Positions 33,376 through 43,940 of a stretch of 64,000 nt of DNA are shown here, in pieces. The translations under genes were made by a program, and so were the position numbers. Each line of letters opens with the position of its first letter. Positions within the stretch are counted from its first letter, which is position 1. The notes beneath the pieces were generated by a model. It was not told where the DNA came from, made no database searches, and saw only the letters and a program-made list of their open reading frames with translations. The stretch is from Streptomyces sp. NRRL S-87 (GTDB lineage Bacteria > Actinomycetota > Actinomycetes > Streptomycetales > Streptomycetaceae): the NCBI RefSeq assembly GCF_000719335.1, contig NZ_JOGB01000027.1, positions 62,001 through 126,000 of the forward strand, in the 5' to 3' direction.

Positions 33376-35882
33376 GCGCGCACCTCCGGCGTCGTGTCGC
33401 CGGCACCGTCCGCCACGGACGGGCCGATACGGACCAGGGAGCCCGGCTGGGCACCCGTGTCGGAGAGGACGCCGCCGCCGGCGGAGTTCAGCGGGAGCCA
33501 GACCACCCGGTCCGGCATCTGCGTGATCCGCAGCGGCAGTTCGACGGTGCCGGCCGGGCCGGTGACCGCCAGGGCGTCGCCGTCCTTGACGCCCGTCTCG
33601 GCCGCGGTGGCCGCCGACAGCCGGGCGCTCGCCTCGTGCCGGGTGCCCGCCAGTGCCTCGTCGCCCTCCTGGAGCCGGCCGAGGTCCAGCAGCAGCCGGT
33701 GCCCGGCCAGCACCGCCTCGCCGGCGGCCGGCCGGGGCACCGCCCGGGTGTCCGCGGACTGCTCGGTGGCCCGCTCCCCGGCCCAGTGCCCGAGCCGGTC
33801 CAGCTCCGCGCGCACCGCGTGCACGTCGGGCAGGCCCAGCGCGCGGCCGTCCGCGTCCGCCAGCATGTGCAGCACCCGGCCGTCGGCCGGCGCCGACGGC
33901 CGGGTCATCTGGTCGGGCTTGAGGGCCGCCTCGAACGGCCGCAGCCGTCCCTCCCAGTTGACGTACGCCCCGGCCTTCTCGGCCGCGGCCGCCACCGGGA
34001 GGACCACGTCCGCCCGCTCGGTGACCTCGCTCGGCCGCAGCTCCAGCGACACCACGAACGCCTCCGACAGCGCCTCGCGCGCCCGCGCCGGGTCCGGCAG
34101 GTCCGCCACCTCGACGCCGCCGACCAGCAGCGCGCCCAGCTCACCGGTGGCCGCGGCCTCCACGATCTGGCCGGTGTCGCGCCCGTACCGGTGCGGCAGC
34201 TCGTCCAGGCCCCAGACGGCCGCGACCTCCTCGCGGGCCCGCGGGTCCGTGGCCGGCCGGGCCCCGGGCAGCAGCGACGGCAGGGCGCCCGCCTCGACCG
34301 CACCCCGCTCACCTGCCCGCCGCGGGATCCACACCAGCTCGGCGCCGGTGGCCGCGGCCGCCCGTACCGCCGCGGTCAGCCCGCCCGGCACGGCCGCCAG
34401 CCGCTCGCCGACCACGATCACCGCGCCCGGCCGCCGCAGCGCCTCGGCCGCCTCCTCGCCGCCCGCCTCCAGGCCGGTCCGGGACGCCAGCGCCGCCAGC
34501 CACTCCGGCTCGGTGCCGGGGGCGGCCGGCAGCAGCGTGCCGCCCGCCTTCTCCAGGCCCCGGGTCGCGAACGGCGCCAGCGCGAAGGTCCGCTGCTTGC
34601 GCTTGCGCCAGGCCTTGCGCAGCCGCAGGAAGACCCCGGGGGCCTCCTCCTCGGCCTCGATGCCGGCCAGCAGCACCGCGGGCGCCTGCTCCAGAGACGC
34701 GTACGTGACACCGGTCCCCGACAGGTCCGTGCCGCGCCCGGCGACGGTGGCGGCCAGGAAGTCCGTCTCCTCCGCCGAGTGGACCCGGGCCCGGAAGTCG
34801 ATGTCGTTGGTCTCCAGCACGGTCCGGGCGAACTTGGCGTACGCGTACGCGTCCTCGACCGTCAGCCGGCCGCCCGTCAGCACGCCCGCCCGGCCGCGCG
34901 CGGCCGCCAGTCCGCGCGCGGCCGCGTCCAGCGCCTCCGGCCAGCTCGCCGGCTCCAGCTCACCCGTCGCGGAGTTGCGGACCAGGGGCGTGGTCAGCCG
35001 GTCGGGCCGCTGGGCGTACCGGAAGCCGAACCGGCCCTTGTCGCACACCCACTCCTCGTTGACCTCCGGGTCCTCCGCGGCCAGCCTGCGCAGCACCTTG
35101 CCGCGCCGGTGGTCGGTGCGGGTGGCGCAGCCGCCCGCGCAGTGCTCGCACACGCTCGGCGAGGAGACCAGGTCGAACGGGCGGGAGCGGAACCGGTACG
35201 CCGCCGAGGTCAGGGCGCCCACCGGGCAGATCTGGATGGTGTTCCCGGAGAAGTACGACTCGAACGGGTCGCCCTCGCCGGTGCCGACCTGCTGCAGCGC
35301 ACCGCGCTCCAGCAGCTCGATCATCGGGTCGCCGGCGACCTGGTTGGAGAAGCGGGTGCAGCGCGCGCACAGCACGCACCGCTCGCGGTCCAGCAGCACC
35401 TGCGTGGAGATCGGCACCGGCTTCTCGTACGTCCGCTTCCGCCCCTCGAAGCGGGACTCGGCGTTGCCGTGCGACATCGCCTGGTTCTGCAGCGGGCACT
35501 CGCCGCCCTTGTCGCAGACCGGGCAGTCCAGCGGGTGGTTGATCAGCAGCAGCTCCATCACGCCGCGCTGCGCCTTGTCCGCCACCTGCGAGGTGAGCTG
35601 GGTCTTCACGACCATGCCGTCGGTGCAGGTGATCGTGCAGGAGGCCATCGGCTTGCGCTGGCCCTCCACCTCGACGATGCACTGGCGGCAGGCGCCGGCC
35701 GGGTCGAGCAGCGGATGGTCGCAGAACCGCGGGATCTCCACGCCGATCTGCTCGGCGGCGCGGATGACGAGGGTGCCCTTCGGTACGGACACCTGGACCC
35801 CGTCGATGGTCAGCGACACCAGGTCCTGCGGCGGGACCGCCGCGGCGCCCCCTCCGGCCGGGGCGTTGCCGGTCACGGTCAT
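33372..35882 (-). CDS. nuoG: NADH-quinone oxidoreductase subunit G
   Basis: 836-residue Fe-S subunit of the NADH module. Visible ligands: 2Fe-2S at C54/C65/C68/C82; the His-coordinated 4Fe-4S at H116/C120/C123/C129; 4Fe-4S at C169/C172/C175/C219; and the extra N7-type set C245/C248/C252/C280 at the start of the molybdopterin-like domain. The rest is a degenerate formate-dehydrogenase-like domain. ATG 35882 overlaps the nuoF stop. Having N7 is a feature of some bacterial NuoG lineages, including E. coli and Thermus types. Confidence 0.95.
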   Translation of the reverse strand: MTVTGNAPAGGGAAAVPPQDLVSLTIDGVQVSVPKGTLVIRAAEQIGVEIPRFCDHPLLDPAGACRQCIVEVEGQRKPMASCTITCTDGMVVKTQLTSQVADKAQRGVMELLLINHPLDCPVCDKGGECPLQNQAMSHGNAESRFEGRKRTYEKPVPISTQVLLDRERCVLCARCTRFSNQVAGDPMIELLERGALQQVGTGEGDPFESYFSGNTIQICPVGALTSAAYRFRSRPFDLVSSPSVCEHCAGGCATRTDHRRGKVLRRLAAEDPEVNEEWVCDKGRFGFRYAQRPDRLTTPLVRNSATGELEPASWPEALDAAARGLAAARGRAGVLTGGRLTVEDAYAYAKFARTVLETNDIDFRARVHSAEETDFLAATVAGRGTDLSGTGVTYASLEQAPAVLLAGIEAEEEAPGVFLRLRKAWRKRKQRTFALAPFATRGLEKAGGTLLPAAPGTEPEWLAALASRTGLEAGGEEAAEALRRPGAVIVVGERLAAVPGGLTAAVRAAAATGAELVWIPRRAGERGAVEAGALPSLLPGARPATDPRAREEVAAVWGLDELPHRYGRDTGQIVEAAATGELGALLVGGVEVADLPDPARAREALSEAFVVSLELRPSEVTERADVVLPVAAAAEKAGAYVNWEGRLRPFEAALKPDQMTRPSAPADGRVLHMLADADGRALGLPDVHAVRAELDRLGHWAGERATEQSADTRAVPRPAAGEAVLAGHRLLLDLGRLQEGDEALAGTRHEASARLSAATAAETGVKDGDALAVTGPAGTVELPLRITQMPDRVVWLPLNSAGGGVLSDTGAQPGSLVRIGPSVADGAGDTTPEVRA

Positions 35883-37246
35883 GCGGTCACCTCCGTGTCG
35901 GCCCACAGGGTCGACTTCGCCGGGTCGAAGGGGCAGCCCCCGCCCGTGATGTGCTGCTCGTACTCCTCGCGGAAGTACCTGAGCGAGGAGAAGATGGGGC
36001 TGGCGGCACCGTCGCCGAGGGCGCAGAACGACTTGCCGTTGATGTTGTCGGCGATGTCGTTCAGCTTGTCGAGGTCGGACATCACGCCCTTGCCGGCCTC
36101 GATGTCGCGCAGCAGCTGGACCAGCCAGTACGTGCCCTCGCGGCACGGCGTGCACTTGCCGCAGGACTCGTGGGCGTAGAACTCGGTCCACCGGGTGACC
36201 GCGCGGACCACGCAGGTGGTCTCGTCGAAGCACTGCAGGGCCTTGGTGCCGAGCATCGAGCCGGCCGCGCCCACGCCCTCGTAGTCGAGCGGCACGTCGA
36301 GGTGCTCGTCGGTGAACATGGGGGTGGACGAGCCGCCCGGGGTCCAGAACTTCAGCCGGTGCCCGGGCCGCATCCCGCCGCTCATGTCGAGCAGCTGGCG
36401 CAGGGTGATCCCGAGCGGGGCCTCGAACTGGCCGGGGTTGGCCACGTGCCCGGACAGCGAGTACAGGGTGAAGCCCGGGGACTTCTCCGTGCCCATCGAC
36501 TTGAACCAGTCCTTGCCCCGGTTCAGGATCGCGGGAACCGAGGCGATGGACTCGACGTTGTTGACGACGGTGGGGCACGCGTAGAGGCCCTCGACCGCGG
36601 GGAACGGGGGACGCAGCCGGGGCTGGCCGCGGCGCCCTTCGAGCGAGTCGAGCAGCGCGGTCTCCTCACCGCAGATGTACGCGCCGGCGCCCGCGTGCAC
36701 CGTAAGTTGGAGGTTCAGGCCGCTGCCGAGGACGTTCTCGCCCAGGTAGCCCGCCTCGTACGCCTCGCGCACCGCCTCGTGCAGCCGGCGCAGGACGGGC
36801 ACGACCTCGCCGCGCAGGTAGATGAAGGCGTGCTCGGAGCGGATCGCGTAGCAGGCGATGACGATGCCCTCGATGAGGGAGTGCGGGTTGGCGAAGAGGA
36901 GCGGGATGTCCTTGCAGGTCCCGGGCTCCGACTCGTCGGCGTTGACGACGAGGTAGTGCGGCTTGCCGTCGCCCTGCGGGATGAACTGCCACTTCATCCC
37001 GGTCGGGAAGCCGGCGCCGCCGCGGCCGCGCAGTCCGGAGTCCTTCACGTACGCGATGAGGTCGTCCGGGGACATCGCGAGCGCCTTGCGCAGGCCCTCG
37101 TAGCCCTCGTGGCGCCGGTAGGTCTCGAGCGTCCACGACTCCGGGTCGTCCCAGAACGCGGAGAGCACGGGCGCCAACAGCTTGTCGGCGTTCCCGGCCC
37201 CCGGCTGGGAGGTTCCCCCGTCGTTGGACTCGGCGGTCACGGTCAT
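35879..37246 (-). CDS. nuoF: NADH-quinone oxidoreductase subunit F
   Basis: 455-residue FMN and NADH-binding subunit. The NADH/FMN region [15 protein letters not shown] is at about 72-86, [14 protein letters not shown] at about 100-113, and the 4Fe-4S cluster N3 ligands are C362/C365/C368 ([11 protein letters not shown]) and C408. ATG 37246 shares a base with the nuoE stop; a GTG one codon earlier is possible. Its presence only in this operon defines the NADH-oxidising complex. Confidence 0.96.
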   Translation of the reverse strand: MTVTAESNDGGTSQPGAGNADKLLAPVLSAFWDDPESWTLETYRRHEGYEGLRKALAMSPDDLIAYVKDSGLRGRGGAGFPTGMKWQFIPQGDGKPHYLVVNADESEPGTCKDIPLLFANPHSLIEGIVIACYAIRSEHAFIYLRGEVVPVLRRLHEAVREAYEAGYLGENVLGSGLNLQLTVHAGAGAYICGEETALLDSLEGRRGQPRLRPPFPAVEGLYACPTVVNNVESIASVPAILNRGKDWFKSMGTEKSPGFTLYSLSGHVANPGQFEAPLGITLRQLLDMSGGMRPGHRLKFWTPGGSSTPMFTDEHLDVPLDYEGVGAAGSMLGTKALQCFDETTCVVRAVTRWTEFYAHESCGKCTPCREGTYWLVQLLRDIEAGKGVMSDLDKLNDIADNINGKSFCALGDGAASPIFSSLRYFREEYEQHITGGGCPFDPAKSTLWADTEVTA

Positions 37247-37986
37247 CACTCCCCCTCCTCGCCCGCGGCCTCGCCGCGCGGGTGCACGACCTTGCTGTGC
37301 GGGGCCGCCTCGCCGCGGGCCAGGCGCAGCCCGGTCAGGGAGGCGGGGCCCGCGCCGCCGCTCGCCGCGACGGCGCCCTCGCGCTCGTCGGGGAAGCCGG
37401 CCAGGATGCGCGCCGTCTCCTTGTACGTGCACAGCGGCGCGCCCCGGGTCGGCGACACCGGGCGGCCCGCGCGCAGGTCGTCGACCAGGTCCTTCGCGGA
37501 CCCCGGGGTCTGGTTGTCGAAGAACTCCCAGTTGACCATCACGACGGGGGCGAAGTCGCAGGCCGCGTTGCACTCGATGTGCTCCAGCGTGACCTTGCCG
37601 TCCTCGGTGGTCCCGTTGTTGCCCACCCCGAGGTGCTGCTTCAGCTCCTCGAAGATGGCGTCGCCGCCCATCACCGCGCACAGGGTGTTGGTGCACACCC
37701 CGACCTGGTACTCGCCCGACGGCTTGCGCCGGTACATCGTGTAGAAGGTCGCGACCGCGGTGACCTCTGCGGTGGTCAGCCCCAGTACCTCCGCGCAGAA
37801 GCGGATGCCGGTGCGGGAGACGTACCCCTCCTCCGACTGCACCAGGTGCAGCAGCGGCAGCAGCGCGGAGCGGCTGTCGGGGTAGCGGCCCACGACCTCC
37901 GCCGCGTCGGCCTCCAGCCGGGCGCGGACCTCGGCCGGGAAGTCGGGGGCGGGCAGCTGGGGCATCCCCAGGCTGACGTCTGTCAT
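37246..37986 (-). CDS. nuoE: NADH-quinone oxidoreductase subunit E
   Basis: 246-residue thioredoxin-like 2Fe-2S subunit. Ligands of cluster N1a are C98 and C103 (VCTNTLCAV) plus C139 and C143 ([11 protein letters not shown]). A C-terminal extension of about 50 residues (Gly/Ala rich, ending GEAAGEEGE) goes beyond the usual end. ATG 37986 overlaps the nuoD stop by 4 bases. Confidence 0.95.
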   Translation of the reverse strand: MTDVSLGMPQLPAPDFPAEVRARLEADAAEVVGRYPDSRSALLPLLHLVQSEEGYVSRTGIRFCAEVLGLTTAEVTAVATFYTMYRRKPSGEYQVGVCTNTLCAVMGGDAIFEELKQHLGVGNNGTTEDGKVTLEHIECNAACDFAPVVMVNWEFFDNQTPGSAKDLVDDLRAGRPVSPTRGAPLCTYKETARILAGFPDEREGAVAASGGAGPASLTGLRLARGEAAPHSKVVHPRGEAAGEEGE

Positions 37987-39344
37987 CGGTCGACGCCTCC
38001 CATCACGGGGTCGATGGAGGCGACGGCGACGATGACGTCGGCGACCTGGCCGCCCTCGCACATGGCCGCCATGGCCTGCAGGTTGGTGAAGGACGGGTCG
38101 CGGAAGTGGACCCGGTAGGGGCGGGTGCCTCCGTCGGAGACCACGTGCACGCCGAGCTCGCCCTTGGGGGACTCGACGGCGGTGTACACCTGGCCGGCCG
38201 GCACGCGGAAGCCCTCGGTCACCAGCTTGAAGTGGTGGATGAGGGCCTCCATGGAGGTGCCCATGATGTTCTTGATGTGGTCGAGCGAGTTGCCCAGGCC
38301 GTCGGGGCCGAGGGCGAGCTGGGCGGGCCAGGCGATCTTCTTGTCGGCGACCATGACCGGGCCGGGCTCCAGCCGGTCCAGGCACTGCTCGACGATCCGC
38401 AGGCTCTGCCGCATCTCCTCCAGGCGGATCAGGAACCGCCCGTAGGAGTCGCAGCTGTCGGCGGTCGGCACGTCGAACTCGTAGGTCTCGTAGCCGCAGT
38501 ACGGGTCGGACTTGCGCAGGTCGTGCGGCAGGCCCGCGGAGCGCAGGATCGGGCCGGTGGCGCCGAGCGCCATGCAGCCGGCCAGGTCGAGGTAGCCGAC
38601 GTCCTGCATGCGGGCCTTGAAGATCGGGTTGCCGGTGGCGAGCTTGTCGTACTCCGGCAGGTTCTTCTTGAAGGTCCTCACGAAGTCGCGGAGCTGGTCG
38701 ACGGCGCCCGGGGGCAGGTCCTGGGCGAGGCCGCCGGGGCGGATGAACGCGTGGTTCATCCGCAGGCCGGTGATCAGCTCGAAGACGTCGAGGATCAGTT
38801 CGCGGTCGCGGAAGCCGTAGATCATGATCGTGGTCGCGCCCAGCTCCATGCCGCCGGTGGCGATGCAGACCAGGTGCGAGGAGATCCGGTTGAGCTCCAT
38901 CAGCAGGACGCGGATCACCGAGGCCCGGTCGGGGACCTGGTCGGTGATGCCCAGGAGCTTCTCCACGCCGAGGCAGTACGCGGCCTCGTTGAAGAACGGC
39001 GTCAGGTAGTCCATGCGCGTCACGAAGGTCGTGCCCTGCGTCCAGTTGCGGAACTCGAGGTTCTTCTCGATCCCGGTGTGCAGGTAGCCGATGCCGCAGC
39101 GCGCCTCGGTGACGGTCTCGCCCTCGATCTCCAGAATGAGGCGGAGGACGCCGTGGGTGGACGGGTGCTGGGGGCCCATGTTGACGACGATGCGCTCGTC
39201 GTCGGCCTTGGCCGCGGAGGCGACGATCTCGTCCCAGTCGCCGCCGGTGACCGTGTAGACGGTGCCCTCGGTGGTCTCGCGCGCCGCCGCGCTCTCGGCG
39301 GCGGCGTCGGCCGCGTGGTCGGAGGTGTGGTTCGAGGTGGACAT
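37983..39344 (-). CDS. nuoD: NADH-quinone oxidoreductase subunit D
   Basis: 453-residue 49 kDa subunit that forms the quinone site with NuoB. Family sequence runs from [22 protein letters not shown] through [25 protein letters not shown] and [11 protein letters not shown] to the C-terminal [26 protein letters not shown] and DPVMGGVDR end. The first 45 residues are a variable Ala/Ser/Thr region. This is the only nuoD visible in the window, so it may also serve the partial complex encoded at 1-5439. ATG 39344 overlaps the nuoC stop as TGATG. Confidence 0.96.
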   Translation of the reverse strand: MSTSNHTSDHAADAAAESAAARETTEGTVYTVTGGDWDEIVASAAKADDERIVVNMGPQHPSTHGVLRLILEIEGETVTEARCGIGYLHTGIEKNLEFRNWTQGTTFVTRMDYLTPFFNEAAYCLGVEKLLGITDQVPDRASVIRVLLMELNRISSHLVCIATGGMELGATTIMIYGFRDRELILDVFELITGLRMNHAFIRPGGLAQDLPPGAVDQLRDFVRTFKKNLPEYDKLATGNPIFKARMQDVGYLDLAGCMALGATGPILRSAGLPHDLRKSDPYCGYETYEFDVPTADSCDSYGRFLIRLEEMRQSLRIVEQCLDRLEPGPVMVADKKIAWPAQLALGPDGLGNSLDHIKNIMGTSMEALIHHFKLVTEGFRVPAGQVYTAVESPKGELGVHVVSDGGTRPYRVHFRDPSFTNLQAMAAMCEGGQVADVIVAVASIDPVMGGVDR

Positions 39345-40069
39345 CAGCTGTACGACCTCCGCTGGTCGGGAGCCGGGATCTGGGCGCCCTTGTACTCGAT
39401 GGGGATGCCGCCGAGCGGGTAGTCCTTGCGTTGCGGGTGGCCCTGCCAGTCGTCCGGCATCATGATCCGCGTCAGCGCCGGGTGGCCGTCGAAGACGAGG
39501 CCGAAGAAGTCGTACGTCTCGCGCTCGTGCCAGTCGTTGGTCGGGTACACCTCGACCAGGGACGGCACGTGCGGGTCGGCGTCGGGCGCCGAGACCTCCA
39601 GGCGGACCAACCGGTTGTGGGTGATCGAGCGCAGGTGGTAGACGGCGTGCAGCTCGCGGCCCTTGTCCTCGGGGAAGTGGACGCCGGAGACGCCCGTGCA
39701 CAGCTCGAAGCGCAGGGCCGGGTCGTCGCGCAGGGTGCGGGCGACGCGCACGAGGTGCTCGCGGGCGATGTGGAAGGTCAGTTCGCCGCGGTCGACCACC
39801 GTCTTCTCGATGGCGTTCGCCGGGAGCAGGTCCTGCTCCTCCAGCGCCCCCTCCAGCTCGTCGGCCACCTCGTCGAACCAGCCGCCGTACGGCCGGCTGG
39901 AAGCGCCGGGCAGCACGACCGGTCGGACCAGGCCGCCGTACCCGGAGGTGTCGCCGCCGTCGCGGGCGCCGAACATGCCCTTGCGGACGCCGATGACCTC
40001 GCCGCCCGCGTCGCGCGGGGCAGGAACGTTGTTGCCGTTCTCGGGCGTCGGCTCGTGGGTCTCGCTCAC
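39344..40069 (-). CDS. nuoC: NADH-quinone oxidoreductase subunit C
   Basis: 241-residue 30 kDa subunit. The signature [41 protein letters not shown] is near the C terminus. The first 60 residues (with [22 protein letters not shown]) are typical of actinobacterial NuoC. It lacks the long repeat extension of the paralogue at 3105-4364. GTG 40069 overlaps the nuoB stop as GTGA. Confidence 0.95.
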   Translation of the reverse strand: MSETHEPTPENGNNVPAPRDAGGEVIGVRKGMFGARDGGDTSGYGGLVRPVVLPGASSRPYGGWFDEVADELEGALEEQDLLPANAIEKTVVDRGELTFHIAREHLVRVARTLRDDPALRFELCTGVSGVHFPEDKGRELHAVYHLRSITHNRLVRLEVSAPDADPHVPSLVEVYPTNDWHERETYDFFGLVFDGHPALTRIMMPDDWQGHPQRKDYPLGGIPIEYKGAQIPAPDQRRSYS

Positions 40070-40620
40070 CGGAGCAGCCCCTTCATCTCGATGGTGGGGA
40101 GGGCCTTGAGGGCCGCCTCCTCCGCCTCGCGGGCCGCCTCTTCCCGGTTCACGCCGAGCTTGGAGGTCTGGATCTTGTGGTGGAGCTTGAGGATCGCGTC
40201 CATCAGCATCTCGGGGCGGGGCGGGCAGCCGGGCAGGTAGATGTCGACCGGGACGATGTGGTCCACGCCCTGGACGATCGCGTAGTTGTTGAACATGCCG
40301 CCGGAGGAGGCGCAGACGCCCATGGAGATGACCCACTTCGGGTTGGGCATCTGGTCGTAGACCTGCCGCAGCACCGGCGCCATCTTCTGGCTCACCCGGC
40401 CCGCCACGACCATGAGGTCGGCCTGGCGCGGCGAGCCGCGGAAGACCTCCATGCCGAAGCGGGCGAGGTCGTAGCGGCCCGCGCCCGTGGTCATCATCTC
40501 GATGGCGCAGCACGCCAGTCCGAAGGTGGCCGGGAAGACGGAGGCCTTGCGCACCCAGCCCGCGGCCTGCTCGACCGTCGTCAGCAGGAAGCCGCTCGGC
40601 AGCTTCTCTTCGAGTCCCAT
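40066..40620 (-). CDS. nuoB: NADH-quinone oxidoreductase subunit B
   Basis: 184-residue N2-cluster subunit. Ligands C37-C38 ([11 protein letters not shown]), C103 (GVCASSGG) and C132 (GCPPRPEM) are intact. ATG 40620 lies 10 bases after nuoA. It is the compact form; the partial operon copy has extra N- and C-terminal regions. Confidence 0.96.
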   Translation of the reverse strand: MGLEEKLPSGFLLTTVEQAAGWVRKASVFPATFGLACCAIEMMTTGAGRYDLARFGMEVFRGSPRQADLMVVAGRVSQKMAPVLRQVYDQMPNPKWVISMGVCASSGGMFNNYAIVQGVDHIVPVDIYLPGCPPRPEMLMDAILKLHHKIQTSKLGVNREEAAREAEEAALKALPTIEMKGLLR

Positions 40621-40630
40621 GTGTGAGCCC

Positions 40631-40990
40631 CTAGTCCCATTCCAGGCCGCCGCGCCGCCACACGTACGCGTACGCGACGAAGACGGTGAGCACGAAGAGC
40701 AGCATCTCGACGAGCCCGAAGATCCCCAGGGCGTCGAAGGTGACCGCCCAGGGGTAGAGGAAGACGATCTCGATGTCGAAGACGATGAAGAGCATCGCCG
40801 TCAGGTAGTACTTGATGGGGAAGCGGCCCCCGCCGGCCGGAACCGGGGTGGGTTCGATGCCGCACTCGTAGGCTTCGAGCTTCGCCCGGTTGTAGCGCTT
40901 GGGGCCGATCAGCGTGGCCATGACCACGGAGAAGATCGCAAACCCTGCCCCGAGGGCGCCGAGCACGAGGATGGGCGCGTACGCATTCAC
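40631..40990 (-). CDS. nuoA: NADH-quinone oxidoreductase subunit A
   Basis: 119-residue three-helix subunit, first gene of the complete nuo operon, with [13 protein letters not shown] and [28 protein letters not shown] 40990 was chosen for its GGAAGGAGCGGGGAGC ribosome region; the frame is open 27 codons further. A Rex-type operator lies 82 bases upstream, suggesting that the operon responds to the NADH/NAD+ ratio. Confidence 0.95.
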   Translation of the reverse strand: MNAYAPILVLGALGAGFAIFSVVMATLIGPKRYNRAKLEAYECGIEPTPVPAGGGRFPIKYYLTAMLFIVFDIEIVFLYPWAVTFDALGIFGLVEMLLFVLTVFVAYAYVWRRGGLEWD

Positions 40991-41072
40991 GCTCCCCGCT
41001 CCTTCCAGTCGTCCTTGACCGTTCGACCGCTGAGCCCGACGGGGATGTCCCACCTCGCGAAGATCATGCACA

Positions 41073-41088
41073 TGTGAGGCAGTTCACA
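41073..41088 (-). promoter_or_regulatory. Rex-type redox operator upstream of nuoA
   Basis: TGTGAGGCAGTTCACA matches the published Streptomyces Rex operator form TGTGAAC-N3-TTCACA except for two positions in the left half. Rex represses respiratory genes when NADH is low and releases DNA when NADH/NAD+ rises. Position, 82 bases before the nuoA start, suits repression. No similar site was seen upstream of the partial operon. Confidence 0.6.
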
Positions 41089-41229
41089 AGCCGGACTGCT
41101 GCGCATCTTATGCCCGCCCGTCTGTGATCTGCGACACGGGTAACAGGACCGAGTTTGTGATCTCCACCACGAGACGAAGGATCATGAAGCCCGATCAGGG
41201 GTGATCTTCATACCGGAAGCACACAAGTG

Positions 41230-41244
41230 GTCACCATAGGTGAC
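41230..41244. promoter_or_regulatory. Perfect dyad in nuoA upstream region
   Basis: GTCACC-ATA-GGTGAC is a perfect 6-bp dyad with a 3-base centre, about 240 bases from nuoA and 700 from the NlpC/P60 start. A regulator site is possible; no protein can be assigned. Confidence 0.4.
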
Positions 41245-41570
41245 ATCCGAGGGTGTTTTCGCAGGTGGGGGTGGGGGCGTACTATCAAACGATGGAGCCT
41301 GCACGCAAATTGGCCCACGGGGTACCGCAGTGGTATAGGAACCCGCGTCGCCCGGCAGGGGGAGTCCGTGCGTACGCGAGTGGACGCCGATGCGTCGGGG
41401 CCGCGGTGATCACCGCGCACCGGGGTCCGGTGCGCCCCGGGGCATCCGCGGCAACGGCGAGCGGGACCGCGTGCACCGGTTCACGAGCGCGCGTCGGGTG
41501 GACGACGGCGGCAGGCGGCGGGGTGGCGGCAGGCGGGCGGACGGTGACGGGCGGCCGACGGCGGGCGGAG

Positions 41571-41612
41571 GGCGGCGGGCGGCAGGCGGCGGGCGGCAGG
41601 CGGCGGGCGGCA
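41571..41612 (+). repeat. 14-bp G-rich tandem repeat
   Basis: Three exact copies of GGCGGCGGGCGGCA within a longer G-rich stretch (about 41510-41625). It interrupts any reading frame of interest and looks like slippage-prone low-complexity DNA. Confidence 0.9.
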
Positions 41613-41942
41613 GGCGGGCGGCTCGCACGCCGGCCCGCCCGGACCCCCGCACCGAACTCGTCCGCAGTGGCGCAAACGTGACGGTCCTGTGAGCTCGACC
41701 ACGCGGAATTCGCTTCCGCGAAAGGGGGCTTGGCCATCGGTGCCGTCGGATGGTAGGCGCCGGGGCAATTCGGGCGTATTGATCAAAGGCAAAGATCAGA
41801 GCCTTGCAGGCGACTGTCCGATTCGTCCGTTACGGCGTCAATGAGCCATCCGACACGCCCGGTTCGCGCCACGGCGCGGCCAACTGTGGCGGAGACCACG
41901 TTTCTTGAAGGGAACCGCGAACGGCTGATAGCGGTTGTCCCC

Positions 41943-42791
41943 ATGTCCCATACCGCTCACATACCCAGCCACCGGAAGCCCCGCCCCCGCCTCGCGAGGC
42001 TCGCGGTGCGCGCCGGAGTTGCCGGTGGCGTCCTCAGCACCCTGGCGATGACGGGGCCGGCGAGCGCGGCCCCGGCCTCCGAGCCGGTGACCGACACTCA
42101 GGAGATGCCGGTCCTCAAGCTGGACGTGGCCGCCGACGTCTCCTCGGCCGTGACCGAGTCGGCCGACGCCACCTTCGCGGCCGCCCTCGACGGCGAGCTC
42201 ACCGCCCACGAGCACGCCGCCGAGAAGAGCGCCGCCGCCGAGGCCAGGAAGGCCAAGGCCGCGGCCCGCGCCGAGGCCGAGGCGGAGAAGAAGGCGGAGG
42301 CCGAGCGCAAGGCCGCCGCCGAGCGCGCCTCCCGCACCTCCACCCGCACCAAGCTGACCGGGAACTCGGGCTCGGGCTCCTCCGGCTCCGGTTCGGACTC
42401 CGGCTCCTCGGACTCCGGATCGTCGAGCACCGCCACCGGCTCCGCCGCGGCGATCGTCGACTTCGCACTGGCCCAGGTCGGCAAGGCGTACGTGATGGGT
42501 GCCACCGGCCCCTCCGCCTACGACTGCTCGGGCCTGGTCCAGGCCGCGTTCCGGCAGGCGGGCATCTCCCTGCCGCGGACCTCGCAGGAGCAGTCCACGG
42601 CCGGCACCCAGGTCTCGCTGAGCAACCTCCGGGCCGGCGACATCCTGTACTGGGGCGGCGCGGGCAGCGCCTACCACGTGGCCGTCTACATCGGCGGCGG
42701 CAAGTTCGTGGGCGCGCAGAACCCCAGCACGGGCATCGTCGAGCGCTCGCTGAGCTACGACGCCCCGTCGGGCGCCGTGCGCGTCCTCTGA
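41943..42791 (+). CDS. Secreted NlpC/P60 cell-wall hydrolase
   Basis: 282-residue peptidoglycan hydrolase. A signal region (about 1-43, ending GPASAAPA) is followed by a helical Ala/Glu/Lys segment (about 75-130, likely coiled coil), a Ser/Gly linker (138-168) and a C-terminal NlpC/P60 domain. Catalytic C195 is in SAYDCSGLVQ and H245 in SAYHVAVYI. The enzyme type cleaves peptide stems of peptidoglycan. ATG 41943 was selected because the signal peptide begins there, although 34 codons are open upstream and the ribosome site is weak. A strong hairpin follows. Confidence 0.92.
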   Translation: MSHTAHIPSHRKPRPRLARLAVRAGVAGGVLSTLAMTGPASAAPASEPVTDTQEMPVLKLDVAADVSSAVTESADATFAAALDGELTAHEHAAEKSAAAEARKAKAAARAEAEAEKKAEAERKAAAERASRTSTRTKLTGNSGSGSSGSGSDSGSSDSGSSSTATGSAAAIVDFALAQVGKAYVMGATGPSAYDCSGLVQAAFRQAGISLPRTSQEQSTAGTQVSLSNLRAGDILYWGGAGSAYHVAVYIGGGKFVGAQNPSTGIVERSLSYDAPSGAVRVL

Positions 42792-42799
42792 CGCACGGA

Positions 42800-42849
42800 C
42801 CGGAAGGGCCGGCACTCCCCCGCTCGGGGGCGGAGTGCCGGCCCTCCGG
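42800..42849. terminator. Bidirectional terminator between NlpC/P60 and lipoprotein genes
   Basis: A stem of about 18 bp with a single-base bulge, plus an inner CCC/GGG pair, spans 42800-42849 between two convergent genes. Confidence 0.85.
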
Positions 42850-42906
42850 CACGTCCGGCGCGGCCTCCGGCGTGCCGGCGCGGACGCGTCCGGCGCGGCC
42901 CGGCCC

Positions 42907-43917
42907 TCAGGCGAACGTGGCGGCCAGCCTGAACCGCTGCTCGCGCTGCCGCGCGTAGAGGGCCAGCGTCTCGGCGTGCTCCTCGATCAGGCGCTGCTGG
43001 TAGGCCGCTTCGGCCGCCGCCCACACGCCGACCAGGTTGACCTCGCGCTTGCACGCCACGTCGCGCACGGCCGCCCGCACCGCCCGGGGTCCGCCCGGGT
43101 CCGCCGCCAGGCCGAGCCTGCGCTGCACGTCGTACGGGCCCGGCAGGTCCGGGTAGCCGCCCCGCGCCATGCACGCCGACCACTTCGCGAGCACGGCCCG
43201 CACCCGCGAGTCCCGTCCGGCCCGGGTGTGCGCCTCGGAGGCCAGCCCGAACGCGTACAGCAGGTCCACGCTGTCCTTGGCGGGCGCGTAGAGCTTGCGG
43301 TACCCCTCGCGCTGGCAGCCGCCCGGCGGCACCGGTCGGCCGCCCACCGTGATCCCGCTGGGCGTTTCGTCCGCTTCCTCCTGGGTGCGCGGGTCCGGGC
43401 CCGACGTGCCGGGGACGCCCGGCCGTTCGCCGTACATCACGGTGTACGCGCTGTCGCCGAGCGGCGGCCCGTGCGGCTTGGGCGGTCGGGGCGCGCCGGC
43501 GTCCTTGTCGTACCCGTGCGCCGCCGCGTACGCCGGATCGGCGAGGCCGTACAGGTACCGGTGCCGGTCCCCGGCGGCCGCCGCGGCCGCCGCGGGGGCG
43601 GGCGGGGCGGGCGGGGCGGGCGGGGCGGGCGGTGCCGCGTACCCGAAGCCGTACCGGGCCATGCAGCGCGCCGTGAGCCGGTCCTGGACGGCGTCCATCC
43701 GCCGGTTCTCCTCCGCCGTGTCCTGGTACGCGTCCAGGGGGAGGGCGAGCGAGGCGGTGGCGGGATTGACCGCCACGGTGCCCAGCGGCGGCTCGGCCGC
43801 CCCCTCCGCGTCGCCGGGCCCCGACCCCGAGCAGCCGGTCAGCACGAGGACGGCGGTGAGGGCGGCCGCGAGGCCCGCCGGGACGGGGCGGGCGCGGACC
43901 GGGAAATTCCTGCTCAT
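42907..43917 (-). CDS. Lipoprotein of unknown function
   Basis: 336-residue exported lipoprotein with lipobox LTGC near residue 30 (start ATG 43917; upstream 9 codons also open). The mature part contains repeated cysteine phrases of the form A-R-C-M-A-R-Y-G and W-S-A-C-M-A-R-G-G-Y-P, a Pro/Ala run encoded by a 9-base repeat (about 43600-43632), and a C-terminal helical part (YQQRLIEEHAETLALYARQREQ). The C-M-x-x-x-G-Y style recurs in the small lipoprotein at 44520 next to the export operon. It forms a probable unit with the I36-type gene just upstream (24-base gap). Confidence 0.78.
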   Translation of the reverse strand: MSRNFPVRARPVPAGLAAALTAVLVLTGCSGSGPGDAEGAAEPPLGTVAVNPATASLALPLDAYQDTAEENRRMDAVQDRLTARCMARYGFGYAAPPAPPAPPAPPAPAAAAAAAGDRHRYLYGLADPAYAAAHGYDKDAGAPRPPKPHGPPLGDSAYTVMYGERPGVPGTSGPDPRTQEEADETPSGITVGGRPVPPGGCQREGYRKLYAPAKDSVDLLYAFGLASEAHTRAGRDSRVRAVLAKWSACMARGGYPDLPGPYDVQRRLGLAADPGGPRAVRAAVRDVACKREVNLVGVWAAAEAAYQQRLIEEHAETLALYARQREQRFRLAATFA

Positions 43918-43940
43918 GCGCGTGCTTTCCGTCCGGCCGA

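Larger units (their letters stand above)
40991..41942. other. Divergent regulatory region between nuoA and NlpC/P60 gene
   Basis: About 950 bases without a convincing gene. Contents: the Rex-type site (41073-41088); two copies of GTYTGTGATC at 41118 and 41151, 33 bases apart; a perfect dyad at 41230-41244; and G-rich tandem repeats at 41571-41612. Short open frames (for example 41227-41409 and 41253-41681 on the plus strand) lack recognisable sequence and run into the low-complexity repeat. No riboswitch consensus was recognised. Confidence 0.6.

Noticed and set aside
31804..35949. A 1381-codon open frame on the plus strand
   Set aside because: It is antisense to nuoI, nuoH and nuoG. The codon pattern and low-complexity protein show a shadow frame.
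41253..41681. Small plus-strand gene in the nuoA upstream region
   Set aside because: No ribosome site or recognisable sequence; the second half is the G-rich tandem repeat.
41700..41942. c-di-AMP (ydaO-type) riboswitch before the NlpC/P60 gene
   Set aside because: Cell-wall hydrolase genes in this group can carry one, so it was looked for, but no stretch matching the conserved core could be recognised.
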